The notes beneath the pieces are model-generated. The model made no database searches. It was not told the DNA's origin and saw only the letters and a list, made by a program, of their open reading frames with translations. Of a DNA stretch of 64,000 nt, positions 45,323-53,549 are shown one piece after another. The stretch's first letter is position 1. Each line of letters opens with the position of its first letter. The DNA comes from Palauibacter sp022826685. GTDB taxonomy: Bacteria > Gemmatimonadota > Gemmatimonadetes > Palauibacterales > Palauibacteraceae. The stretch lies in assembly GCF_965221685.1 (NCBI RefSeq), contig NZ_OZ244907.1; one strand, written 5' to 3'. The position numbers were made by a program, and so were the translations under genes.

Positions 45323-46423
45323 ATGAGTCCACGTGCGGCGTTCCTTGCGCTGAGCATCCTCCTCGCGCCCTCGGGCCGGGCCGCCGCGCAGGAACCCCTC
45401 GCGCCGCCCCTTCCGGGCCCCATGCCCATGGGGGCGGCGTGTGTCGTGCCGGATTCGATCGGGGAGGGACTCCGTCGCATCGCGCGAAGGGTCGGCGACG
45501 CCGTCGGCGTGTCCGCCCTGCACGTCGAGTCGGGCGCCCGGATCTCGTTCAATGGAGACCGGCCCTACCCGATGGCGAGCGTATCCAAGGTCCCGATGGC
45601 GCTCGAGTTCCTGCGGCGCGTCGACCTCGGGGAGATCGATCCCGCCGAGACGATCGTGGTGACGGTGGAGGAGTTTCGCCCGGGGCACAGTCCGCTCGCC
45701 GCCTGGTCGGGGGCGCGATCCGCGCGCCTGACCGTGGACAGTCTCTTTTCGCTCATGCTGGGCCAGTCCGACAACACGGCGACCGACGTGATCCTCAACA
45801 TGTCGGGCGGACCCGAGGCCGCCACGCGCCAGGTCCGCCAGCTGGGCGTCGAGGGTGTGCGCGTCGACCGCTCCGAAGCCCGCACCTTCGCGGACCTGGT
45901 CGGCCTCCCGGACACGATCCCCGAGAGCGAACTGTATCGCTACCAGTATTTCCGGCTGCGCGATGCCCTGCCCGACGCGCACCGCCAGGCCGCGCGCGAG
46001 CGCTACGGGACGGACCCGCGGGACACGGCCACGCCGGATGGGATGACGGATCTCCTGCTCACGATCCACGAGGGCAAGGGGCTCACGCCCGAATCGCGCG
46101 CGTGGATCCTCGACGTTCTGAACAGGTCGCGGTCCGGACGCGAGCGGATGCGGGGCCGGCTGCCGCAGTCGACCTTCGTCGCGCACAAGACGGGAACGAT
46201 GGGCGGCGCGATCAACGACGTGGGGATCGTCGCCCTGCCGGATGGCGCGGGGCACCTCATCGTCTCGGTGTTCGTGAACACGCTTCGGCGCCCGACGTGG
46301 CGGCGGGAACGCACCATCGCCGAGATGACGCGTCTCCTGTACGACTACTTTGGGGAGGAATTCAGGGGACGGGGCGCCGCGGTCGCTCTCGCGCGACGCT
46401 TCGGCACCCCGTGCACGCTCTGA
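45323..46423 (+). CDS. Class A beta-lactamase-like serine hydrolase
   Basis: The 366-residue exported protein has the class A penicillin-interacting motifs: SVSK with the nucleophile Ser86 and Lys89, SDN at 149-151, and HKTGTMGG at about 288-294. A Glu at 185 sits 36 residues after the SDN, the spacing of the general base Glu166, but the usual ExxLN Asn is not present. The protein could be a true beta-lactamase or a related D-alanyl-peptidase/esterase. An N-terminal signal (FLALSILLAPSGRAAAQ) precedes a Pro-rich segment. ATG 45323 has GGAG five bases upstream; ATG 45308 is the alternative. Confidence 0.83.
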   Translation: MSPRAAFLALSILLAPSGRAAAQEPLAPPLPGPMPMGAACVVPDSIGEGLRRIARRVGDAVGVSALHVESGARISFNGDRPYPMASVSKVPMALEFLRRVDLGEIDPAETIVVTVEEFRPGHSPLAAWSGARSARLTVDSLFSLMLGQSDNTATDVILNMSGGPEAATRQVRQLGVEGVRVDRSEARTFADLVGLPDTIPESELYRYQYFRLRDALPDAHRQAARERYGTDPRDTATPDGMTDLLLTIHEGKGLTPESRAWILDVLNRSRSGRERMRGRLPQSTFVAHKTGTMGGAINDVGIVALPDGAGHLIVSVFVNTLRRPTWRRERTIAEMTRLLYDYFGEEFRGRGAAVALARRFGTPCTL

Positions 46424-46434
46424 TCAGATCCTGA

Positions 46435-46626
46435 TCAGGAGTCCCGGCTGCCGTTGGCGAAGATCCGGTACAGCGCGGCCCAGCCGACGGCGATGTACAC
46501 AAGCCGGGCGAGGGGGCCGAAGGCGGCGGCCACGAAGTTGAAGCCGATGAGGCCGATCAATCCCCAGTTGAGGGCGCCGGCGAGCAGCAGCGCGTTCGCC
46601 ACTCTGTTGCAACTCTTGCCGTTCAT
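46435..46626 (-). CDS. DUF378 small membrane protein
   Basis: The 63-residue protein has two hydrophobic helices and the family pattern LLLAGALNWGLIGLIGFN followed by RLVYIAVGWAALYRIF. DUF378 proteins are small inner-membrane proteins of unknown function widespread in bacteria. Length is normal. The gene stands alone, convergent with the beta-lactamase-like gene by 11 bases. Confidence 0.85.
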   Translation of the reverse strand: MNGKSCNRVANALLLAGALNWGLIGLIGFNFVAAAFGPLARLVYIAVGWAALYRIFANGSRDS

Positions 46627-46761
46627 GTATCTCTCCCGACTGAACCTGGCTGCGGGGTCCGGCGACGGGGCGTGGAACCCCCTCCCGGTGACCCGGTATG
46701 GTACGGAATCATACTACGCACGAAGATCGATAGGGTTTCGCAAGGCCGAAAGGACGCCTGC

Positions 46762-47193
46762 TTGAGACGTCGCGAGTTCTTTGCCGCCCTCTCCGGCCTT
46801 CTCGCCGTGGCCGCCTGCGGTGACGGCGCCGGGCCCGGATCGGCGCCGGCCGAGCCGCCTCCTCCGCCGCCTCCCCCGCCGGGCGGGCCGGTGCCGGGCG
46901 CGAACGTGACCGTGAACATCGAGGACAACGCCTTCGTCGACCCGAGCGGAGGCCGCAACGGAGATGCGCAGGTCACGATCCGGAGCGGCGAGACGGTGGG
47001 CTGGCGGCACGTCGGCGCGAACCCGCACACGGTGACGTCGACCGATGTGCCCTCGGGCGCCCGGGCCTTCGACAGCGGGACGCTGGGCAGCAACGAGACG
47101 TTCACCGTGACCCCGAGCGTGCCTGGCACGTACGTCTACCACTGCGCCACGCACCCGAGCATCATGGTCGGAGCCCGCATCGTCGTCACCTGA
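46762..47193 (+). CDS. Cupredoxin-domain lipoprotein
   Basis: The 143-residue product starts at TTG 46762 (peptide LRRREFFAALSGLLAV) with AAGGA upstream, then a lipobox AACGDG and a polyproline linker (residues about 33-41). The blue-copper domain has His in HVGANPHTVTS and Cys-His-Met in YVYHCATHPSIMVG. The signal has an RRREFF pattern that may be Tat-like. It should be a tethered periplasmic electron carrier or copper binder. The domain and linker closely resemble the cupredoxin at 30311-30808, though it has no peroxidase neighbour here. Confidence 0.85.
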   Translation: MRRREFFAALSGLLAVAACGDGAGPGSAPAEPPPPPPPPPGGPVPGANVTVNIEDNAFVDPSGGRNGDAQVTIRSGETVGWRHVGANPHTVTSTDVPSGARAFDSGTLGSNETFTVTPSVPGTYVYHCATHPSIMVGARIVVT

Positions 47194-47347
47194 CGCACCG
47201 ATCCGCGAGCCACCCTTCGCGATTCGACCGGTCTTCGATTCAACCCTGCCCGCCACGCGCGTGTCGTCTTTCTGAACCTCGCCTGAACCACGGACTGCCA
47301 GAGCCCGCGACCACCACCCGGGATCGACGCGAATACAGCGGACACCG

Positions 47348-49696
47348 ATGACACGAGCACGCTACGTTCGGCTCTTGGGGCCGATCCTCGCTCTTGCGGT
47401 ACTTTTTCTCGGCGGGCCTCGCGACGCCGCGGCCCAGGAGGATGGTGGCTCCACGATCCAGGCCACGCGGCTGACCGCCGACGAGCGCATCGATCTCGAC
47501 GGCCGGATCGAGGAGTCGGTCTGGGGCCGCATCGAGGCGATCAGCGACTTCCGGCAGCGCGAACCCGTCGAGGGCGGCCCCCCGTCGCACCCCACCGAAG
47601 TCCGCGTCGCCTACGACCGCGACAACCTCTATATCGCGGCGATTCTGTTCGACGAACCCGACCGGATCCTCGCCCGGCAGCGCGCGCGCGATGCGTTCCT
47701 GTTTACGGACGACCGGTTCGCCTGGGTGCTCGATACGTTCCGGGACGGGCGCACGGGCTACCACTTCGAGACCAACGCGGCCGGCGCCCTCAGCGACGGA
47801 CTCATCACGGGCACCGGCGGCGGAGGCGGTGGTGGCGGCGGCGGAGGCGGATTCGGCGGCGTCAACCGCTCCTGGGACGGGATCTGGGAAGTGCGCACCG
47901 CGCGCCGTCCCGATGGGTGGTCCGCGGAGATCCGGATCCCCTTCCGCACCCTGAACTTCGTCCCGGACGGCGGGAGCTGGGGCATCAACTTCCTGCGCTC
48001 GATCCGGCGAAACAACGAGGAAATCCTGTGGCGCGGATACGGGCGGAACGAGGGCCTGAACCGCCTCGTGTTCGCGGGCGAGCTGCGGGGACTCGAAGGC
48101 GTCTCGCAGGGCATCGGCCTGGAGGCGGTGGCCTCGGGGATCGGCAGTTGGCGCAACACCCCCGGCGACGTCGACCCAACGACGTTCCCGCGGGACGTGA
48201 GCCTCGACCTCAACTACAGCGTGACGCCGAGTCTCCGCGCCTCCTTCAGCGTCAACACGGACTTCGCCGAGGTGGAGAGCGACCAGCGCCGCGTGAACCT
48301 TACGCGCTTCCCGCTACGCTTCCCCGAGCGGCGCGACTTCTTTCTCGAGGGCTCGAGCGTGTTCACGTTCGCTCCGCGTAGCGGCCCGCAGCCCTTCTTC
48401 TCGCGACGGATCGGGATCGAGGGGGGCCAGCAGATCCCCATCGACTACGGGCTCCGCCTCACCGGTCAGCTCAACGGCGTCGACCTCGGCTTCTACCAGA
48501 TGGGCACGGGCGACCATTCGTTCGTCGAGACCGGCGTGCCGGCGGATCCGGCCGACCCTCCGCCGGAGGATCACGTTCGCTTCGAGAACGAAGCCTTCAC
48601 GGTGGCCCGGGCCCGGGTCCCCATCTTCGAGCAGTCGGCCATCGGAGCCATCTATACGAGGAGGAGCACCGGGGTCGATGCGGACGGCTTCGTACCCGCG
48701 GACCGGCATACGCTCGGCGCGGACCTCGACTATCGGACGAGCAGCCTGTTCGGGAACCAGAATTTCGAGGCCGAAGCCTTCATGGTCTGGAACTCGAATC
48801 CCGATCCGGCTGTATCGCGGACGTTCCAGGACCTCTCCGCCTGGGGCGCCCGGATCAACTTCCCCAACGACCTCTGGTCGGGGCACGTCTCCTACCGGGA
48901 ATTCGGCGACGACTACAGTCCGGCGGTCGGGTTCGTGGCCCGGAACGACTTCCGCCGCGTGGAGCCGCGGATCGGGTGGTCCCCCCGCCCCGCCATCGAC
49001 TGGATCCGGCAGGTGGAGGTCTCGGTCCAGTTGAGGAATCTGTGGGAACTGGGGTCCATGGTCCTCGAGGAGCAGGAACTTCAGCTGAACTTCATCGAGA
49101 TCGATTTCGAGAGCGGGGACAACCTGAGCTTCGAAGCGGTCCGGACGTACGAGTTCCTCGACCGGCAGTTCGAGATCAGCGACGGCATCGACATCGTGCC
49201 GGGCGACTACACGACGTGGGACTACCGGCTCCGCGGCCGGACGACGAGCCGCCGCCCCGTCTCGGTCCGCGGCGGGGCCAATTTCGGAGGCTTCTGGAAC
49301 GGCGACCGCCTGCGGGTCGACCTGAACGCGAACTTCCGGCCGAACCCCGGGATCAACCTGGAGACGGGCTACGAGCGCAACGCCGTGTACCTGCCGCAGG
49401 GAGACTTTGTCACCAACCTCTATCGCCTCGAGGGTTCATGGGACCCGACCCCGTGGATCGGCGTGACCAACCAGTTCCAGTACGACGATGTGAGTCGCGT
49501 GCTGGGGTTGTTCATGCGTTTCCGGTGGATCCTGAAGCCGGGCAACGATCTCTTCCTCGTCTACACCCACAACTGGCGGAACCTGGAGTCCGGACTGCTC
49601 GACGAGCCGGACGATGCGGACCTGATGGGGTGGATGGACTTGAGGACCCTCTCGCGCGGCGCCTCGATCAAGCTGAACTACACCTACCGCTTCTAG
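47348..49696 (+). CDS. DUF5916 outer-membrane barrel with CBM9-like domain
   Basis: The 782-residue protein has a signal peptide (PILALAVLFLGGPRDAAAQ), an N-terminal family-9-like carbohydrate-binding domain (residues about 35-215: LDGRIEESVWGRIEAISDF, VAYDRDNLYIAAILFDEPD) and a DUF5916 barrel (from about 230: SVNTDFAEVESDQRRVNLTR, FPERRDFFLEGSSVF) ending in an aromatic strand YTYRF. A run of 11 glycines interrupted once lies near residue 160. These proteins occur in Bacteroidota and Gemmatimonadota and may help surface glycan or peptide use. It overlaps the TenA gene by 4 bases, tail to tail. Confidence 0.87.
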   Translation: MTRARYVRLLGPILALAVLFLGGPRDAAAQEDGGSTIQATRLTADERIDLDGRIEESVWGRIEAISDFRQREPVEGGPPSHPTEVRVAYDRDNLYIAAILFDEPDRILARQRARDAFLFTDDRFAWVLDTFRDGRTGYHFETNAAGALSDGLITGTGGGGGGGGGGGGFGGVNRSWDGIWEVRTARRPDGWSAEIRIPFRTLNFVPDGGSWGINFLRSIRRNNEEILWRGYGRNEGLNRLVFAGELRGLEGVSQGIGLEAVASGIGSWRNTPGDVDPTTFPRDVSLDLNYSVTPSLRASFSVNTDFAEVESDQRRVNLTRFPLRFPERRDFFLEGSSVFTFAPRSGPQPFFSRRIGIEGGQQIPIDYGLRLTGQLNGVDLGFYQMGTGDHSFVETGVPADPADPPPEDHVRFENEAFTVARARVPIFEQSAIGAIYTRRSTGVDADGFVPADRHTLGADLDYRTSSLFGNQNFEAEAFMVWNSNPDPAVSRTFQDLSAWGARINFPNDLWSGHVSYREFGDDYSPAVGFVARNDFRRVEPRIGWSPRPAIDWIRQVEVSVQLRNLWELGSMVLEEQELQLNFIEIDFESGDNLSFEAVRTYEFLDRQFEISDGIDIVPGDYTTWDYRLRGRTTSRRPVSVRGGANFGGFWNGDRLRVDLNANFRPNPGINLETGYERNAVYLPQGDFVTNLYRLEGSWDPTPWIGVTNQFQYDDVSRVLGLFMRFRWILKPGNDLFLVYTHNWRNLESGLLDEPDDADLMGWMDLRTLSRGASIKLNYTYRF

Positions 49697-50316
49697 CCGA
49701 AGGCCTCGAAGAAGGCGAGTTCGTGGCGCATGGCCTCGGCATAGGCCTCCGCCGCCCGCTCCGGCATGTCCGCGGCCAGATCGTCGAGCAGCCCCTCGAG
49801 TTCCGCGGCGAGCCCGTCGAAGTCCGGCGAGGCGTACGTCTCGATCCAGTCGCGATAGGGGTTCTCCGTGTGATCCCCCGCCGCCAGGCGCTGCCCGAGC
49901 CAGGCATAGAGCCGCATACAGGGTGTCATGGCGGCGAGAATCTCACCGGCTTCCGCGTTCCAGGCCGCGCGGGCGAGAAAATCCGTGTACCCCGTGGCGG
50001 CCGCGTTGGGTGTCACGGACTCGAGATCGATGTCGAGTTGCTCGGCGTAGGCGCGATGAAGTTCCAGTTCATCGAGGACCCCCTGCATCAGGGCGTGCAG
50101 CCGGCGGGCGACCTCGATCCGGTCCGCGGCGCGAGCGGCGGCGAGGGCGTAGGCGCTGAAGAAGGCCTTCAGAAAGAACGCGTCCTGCCCCACGTAGCGG
50201 CGGAAGGACTCGCGGGCGAGCGACCCGTCGGCGAGGCCGCGCACGAAGCGCGAGTCGAGACAGGCCTGTGCGAGGCCCGCGTTCCGGGCCCAGAGCCTCC
50301 GGTGGAGCGCCTCCAC
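49693..50316 (-). CDS. tenA: TenA family thiaminase II-like protein
   Basis: The 207-residue protein is all-alpha with the TenA signature FLKAFFSAYALAAARAAD and the nucleophile Cys133 in MTPCMRLYAWLG; a terminal Glu in FFEAF matches the second catalytic Glu. It likely salvages thiamin pyrimidine by hydrolysing aminopyrimidines, or cleaves thiamin. It starts at GTG 50316, overlapping the apaG stop as TAGTG, and its stop overlaps the DUF5916 stop in a CTAG palindrome. No thiamin biosynthesis genes are beside it and no TPP riboswitch was seen. Confidence 0.87.
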   Translation of the reverse strand: MEALHRRLWARNAGLAQACLDSRFVRGLADGSLARESFRRYVGQDAFFLKAFFSAYALAAARAADRIEVARRLHALMQGVLDELELHRAYAEQLDIDLESVTPNAAATGYTDFLARAAWNAEAGEILAAMTPCMRLYAWLGQRLAAGDHTENPYRDWIETYASPDFDGLAAELEGLLDDLAADMPERAAEAYAEAMRHELAFFEAFG

Positions 50317-50747
50317 TAGTTGAACAGCGTCCCCACGGCTTCGGGCGGGGCGGAGAAGTGGAAACGCGGGACCGGCGCCCGGAAGACGGAACCGTCCCGG
50401 CGCCGGAAGTGGTAGAACCCCTCCATGTGGCCCGTCGGACCCCGCAGGATGCAGAAACTGTTGTACCGGTGCGAATCCCCCGGTCTCAGCACCGGGGACT
50501 GCCCGACGACGCCCTCCCCCTCGACCTCGTGGTCGCCCGCCACGAGATCGTGGATCAGCCAGTGGCGCCAGAAGAGTTGCGCCGTCTCCGCCCCCACGTT
50601 CTCGATTGTGATGTGGTAGGCGAACACGTACCGCCACGCCGCGGGATCCGAATGTTCCGCCACGTACTCCGGCCGCACGCGGATGGCCATCGCCTCCGGG
50701 ACGATGGGGGGAACGCCGGCATCGGGGGTGGTCTCGTGAGGGGCCAT
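50316..50747 (-). CDS. apaG: ApaG (DUF525) domain protein
   Basis: The 143-residue protein has the ApaG fold: IRVRPEYVAEHSDPAAWRYV, FAYHITIENVGAETAQLF, HWLIHDLVAGDHEVEGEGVV, then GQSPVLRPGDSHRYNSFC. The GXGXXG-like stretch EGEGVVGQ is conserved. ApaG is small and cytosolic; in enterobacteria it is linked to cobalt/magnesium resistance, and its fold resembles fibronectin type III. It shares an overlapping stop/start with tenA. Start ATG 50747; the sequence upstream is divergent with the aminotransferase gene. Confidence 0.88.
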   Translation of the reverse strand: MAPHETTPDAGVPPIVPEAMAIRVRPEYVAEHSDPAAWRYVFAYHITIENVGAETAQLFWRHWLIHDLVAGDHEVEGEGVVGQSPVLRPGDSHRYNSFCILRGPTGHMEGFYHFRRRDGSVFRAPVPRFHFSAPPEAVGTLFN

Positions 50748-50888
50748 TCGAGCGGAGGATACGCCGTCACCGTTGCGCGGGCCACGTCTCGCGCCGCAGA
50801 GTATCAGTGCATCGTTTTGTTCGGACCGCACTCCCGGTTCGCGGACGACGGCCGGGCGACAGGAACTTGAGGGAGCATGGAGGAAGCG

Positions 50889-52070
50889 ATGGATTCCCAG
50901 CACACGTTCTCACGCCGACACTTCGTGGGCGGCGCCGCCGCGGCACTGGGCGTTGCGGGCCTGAACCCGACCGCGGTCATCGGCGCCGGACTCAAGCCTC
51001 CGCCGAAGGGCGTCGAGCCGCTCGACCCCTACGACGATCTCGCCAAGCTCTCCTCGAACGAGAACCCGTACGGGCCCTCGGAGAAGATGCTGGAGGCGAT
51101 GAAAGGGGCCTGGAAGTACTCCAACCGCTACGGTTATCCCGACGGCGACATTCTCGAGAAGATCGCGGCGTCCCACGGGGTCCCCACCGATCACGTGATG
51201 ATCAACGCGGGCTCCGGCGAGACCCTGCGCGTGGCCGGGCTGGCCTTCCTCCGGCACGAGGAGAAGGTCGTCGGCGTGTCGCCCACTTACCTCACCGTCT
51301 ACCGGACCGCCTCGGGGATCGACGCGGACGTGATCGAGCGGCCGCTCCTGCCCGACTACACGCAGGACATCGACGACCTCATCAAGGTCACGAACCGCAA
51401 CTATCGCGACGTGGGGATGGTCTACATCTGCAATCCCAACAACCCCACCGGCGTCATCGTCCCCGGGGACGACATCCGTCGCCTGCTGGACGGGATTCCG
51501 GAAGACATCCCCGTCCTCATCGACGAGGCGTACCACCACTTCATCGAGGACCCGACGTACGAGACGGCCATCCCCTACATCAAGGAAGGCCGCAAGGTGC
51601 TCGTGACGCGCACCTTCTCGAAGATCTACGGGCTGGCGGGCATGCGCCTCGGCTACGGCGTCGCGCCGCCCGACATGATCGACCAGATGCGGGACTACGC
51701 GACGGGCAGCGTGAACGCGCTCGTGAAGTGGGGCGGCGTCGCCGCGCTCGAGGACAAGGAGTACGAGGCGTGGGTCAAGGAGACGTCGAACACGCTCCGG
51801 GACCAGACCGCGGACGTCCTCCGGGGACAGGGGTTCGACGTGCTCCCGTCGGAGACGAACTTCTTCATGGTCCGCACCGGGCGTCCCACGTCCGAGGTCA
51901 GGGCCGCGTTCCGCGAGCACGATGTCGCCGTGGGCCGGGACTTCCCGCCCATGCTGGACTGGCTGCGGGTCTCCGTCGGGACGGAAGACGAGATGAAGCG
52001 CTTCATGACGGCGTGGAACGAGATCTTCCCGGACGGCATGACCGCCGCCGACAGCAACAGCGGCTCGTAA
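50889..52070 (+). CDS. Tat-signal class I/II PLP aminotransferase (HisC-like)
   Basis: The 393-residue enzyme begins with a Tat signal (FSRRHFVGGAAAALGVAG) and continues as a fold-type I aminotransferase of the histidinol-phosphate type: KLSSNENPYGPSEKM, YGYPDGDILEKIA, ICNPNNPTGVIVP, LIDEAYHHFIED and the PLP lysine in RTFSKIYGLAGMRLGYG near residue 243. It should transaminate an amino or imidazole acid, apparently exported folded with PLP bound, which is unusual. I chose ATG 50889, five bases after GGAGG; ATG 50877 has a poor site. No histidine operon is nearby. Confidence 0.88.
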   Translation: MDSQHTFSRRHFVGGAAAALGVAGLNPTAVIGAGLKPPPKGVEPLDPYDDLAKLSSNENPYGPSEKMLEAMKGAWKYSNRYGYPDGDILEKIAASHGVPTDHVMINAGSGETLRVAGLAFLRHEEKVVGVSPTYLTVYRTASGIDADVIERPLLPDYTQDIDDLIKVTNRNYRDVGMVYICNPNNPTGVIVPGDDIRRLLDGIPEDIPVLIDEAYHHFIEDPTYETAIPYIKEGRKVLVTRTFSKIYGLAGMRLGYGVAPPDMIDQMRDYATGSVNALVKWGGVAALEDKEYEAWVKETSNTLRDQTADVLRGQGFDVLPSETNFFMVRTGRPTSEVRAAFREHDVAVGRDFPPMLDWLRVSVGTEDEMKRFMTAWNEIFPDGMTAADSNSGS

Positions 52071-52191
52071 CGCCCGGCGTCGGACGTCACTGCGCGGCGT
52101 CGGACACGAGCGACGCCCGGACCACGTCACGGTGACTCACGTGCCAGGAACACGCCAGGGACTCCATGGGCCGCACAGGCGCGGCAGGGCA

Positions 52192-52944
52192 ATGTGGTTC
52201 GCGCCTGCGGCCATGATCCTGTATCTGACCGTCGCGGCGCCGGCCCGGGCCCAGGTGGACCCGAACGCCATCATCGATCGGGTGGACCGGCTGCTGCGCG
52301 GTGATTCCAGCCGGGGCGTCGCGACGATGGAGGTCGTGACCGAGCACTGGGAGCGCCAGATGACGATGGAGATCTGGTCGCTCGGCACGGACTATTCGCT
52401 CGTCCGCCTGCGGGCGCCGCGGAGGGAAGCCGGAACGGCGACCCTGAAGGCCGCCGAGGACATCTGGAACTACCTCCCCAAGGTTGATCGGACGATCAAG
52501 GTTCCTGCCTCGATGATGGGCGGATCGTGGATGGGATCGCACTTCACGAACGACGATCTGGTCAAGGACAGCAGGCTCGTCGAGGACTACGACATCGAGC
52601 TCGTGTTCGACGGAGAGGATGCGGACGGCGTGGCCGTCTGGGACTTTCGCCTGACTCCCAAGCCGGAGGTGCCCGTCGTCTGGGGGCACATCGCGTACCG
52701 GATCCGGCAGGCCGACGACATGCCGATCCGGACGGAGTTCTTCGACGAGGACGGCGAGCTGGCCAGGACGATAGAGCACGGCGACTACGCCGAGTTCGGC
52801 GGGCGGATCGTTCCCAGGGTCATGAACATGCACCCGGCGGACAAGCCGGACGAACGCACGACGATCCGCTACGAGGAGCTTGAGTTCGACATCGACATCG
52901 ATCCATCCTTCTTCTCGCTCCGGACCCTGCAGCGCGGGAGATAG
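52192..52944 (+). CDS. LolA-like outer-membrane lipoprotein-sorting protein
   Basis: The 250-residue protein has a signal peptide (MILYLTVAAPARAQVD) and the LolA/LolB-like half-barrel domain, with GVATMEVVTEHWERQMTMEI, AGTATLKAAEDIWNYLPKVD and a SSWMGSHFTNDDLVKDS-like segment (GGSWMGSHFTNDDLVKD) common in this COG2834-type family. Members carry lipids or lipoproteins in the periplasm or sit beside MacB/Lol-type transporters. Here it is followed, after 6 bases, by an FtsX-type permease, a second permease and an ATPase, so it is likely the periplasmic partner of that complex. Confidence 0.8.
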   Translation: MWFAPAAMILYLTVAAPARAQVDPNAIIDRVDRLLRGDSSRGVATMEVVTEHWERQMTMEIWSLGTDYSLVRLRAPRREAGTATLKAAEDIWNYLPKVDRTIKVPASMMGGSWMGSHFTNDDLVKDSRLVEDYDIELVFDGEDADGVAVWDFRLTPKPEVPVVWGHIAYRIRQADDMPIRTEFFDEDGELARTIEHGDYAEFGGRIVPRVMNMHPADKPDERTTIRYEELEFDIDIDPSFFSLRTLQRGR

Positions 52945-52950
52945 CGACGC

Positions 52951-53298
52951 GTGACGGGCCGGTTGTGGCGAATCGGGTGGCGCAACCTCGGCCGTAACAG
53001 GAAGCGAACGGTCCTCACCGCGCTCGGCCTGGGGGTCGGCTACTTTTCCGTGGTGTTCATGGTCGGATGGGCTGAGGGGGTCTCGACGGGACTCGTCGAG
53101 AACGCCACGTCGCTCGTCAGTGGACAGATCGAGATCCACGATGCCGACTACCGGCCCGAGCGCAGCCTGTACGAGACCATCGGCGGCCGCGAGGGTGCCG
53201 ACGTGGGGGAGATCCTGCGCACCATCGAGGCCGATCCCTCGGTCGTGGCCGCTGCCCCGCGCGTGTACGCGAGCGGACTCGTGAGTTCCGGCGAAGCG
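52951..53298 (+). pseudogene. FtsX-type ABC permease, N-terminal part (interrupted)
   Basis: This is the 5' part of a LolC/LolE/MacB-like permease, cut off after codon 116 by the integrated element. It contains the first transmembrane helix (TVLTALGLGVGYFSVVFMVG) and the start of the periplasmic domain (SGQIEIHDADYRPE). Read on into the element, the frame adds 13 residues (SWGPESRQEVT and so on) and stops at 53340. The 3' part lies at 59929-60837. Joining the two at the CGAAGCG core gives one 418-codon reading frame with VSSGEATSAGILLGVDPE across the join. GTG 52951 is the start. Confidence 0.9.
53292..53298 (+). repeat. attL core, left copy of 7-bp direct repeat
   Basis: CGAAGCG here is repeated exactly at 59922-59928, in the same codon phase of the split permease. 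Seven bases is within the 6-8 bp overlap used by tyrosine recombinases. The left flank (TTCCGG) is the host permease; the right flank (GCAGGTTCATGG) belongs to the element. Confidence 0.8.
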
Positions 53299-53549
53299 GC
53301 AGGTTCATGGGGACCCGAATCACGGCAAGAAGTCACGTAAGTCAAACTGGGACTGCACGATCTGCCACTCTTGCCGTTCGAGGGCATCGGCCTATACCGT
53401 CGCGAAGAAGCCGGAAAGCGGTGGTAAACGGCGGGAATTCAGACGGTCGATCTCGACACGGTCCGAGGTCTCGGGTAGAACTGAAGCTCTGGTCACCATC
53501 TGGCGGCCCATCCTTGGGGGAAGGAACCGCTCCACGCCGGGCAGGTCGT
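53299..53549. other. Left-end non-coding segment of the element
   Basis: Between attL and the end of the HEPN gene there is no credible gene. A minus-strand open frame of 86 codons (53392-53652) overlaps the HEPN gene in another frame and shows no recognisable motif. The segment could hold integrase arm-binding sites, but I see no clear repeat shared with the right end. Confidence 0.5.

Noticed and set aside
47805..47860. GGC/GGA run in the DUF5916 gene as a possible repeat array
   Set aside because: It is a simple polyglycine codon run inside a good reading frame, not a repeat element.
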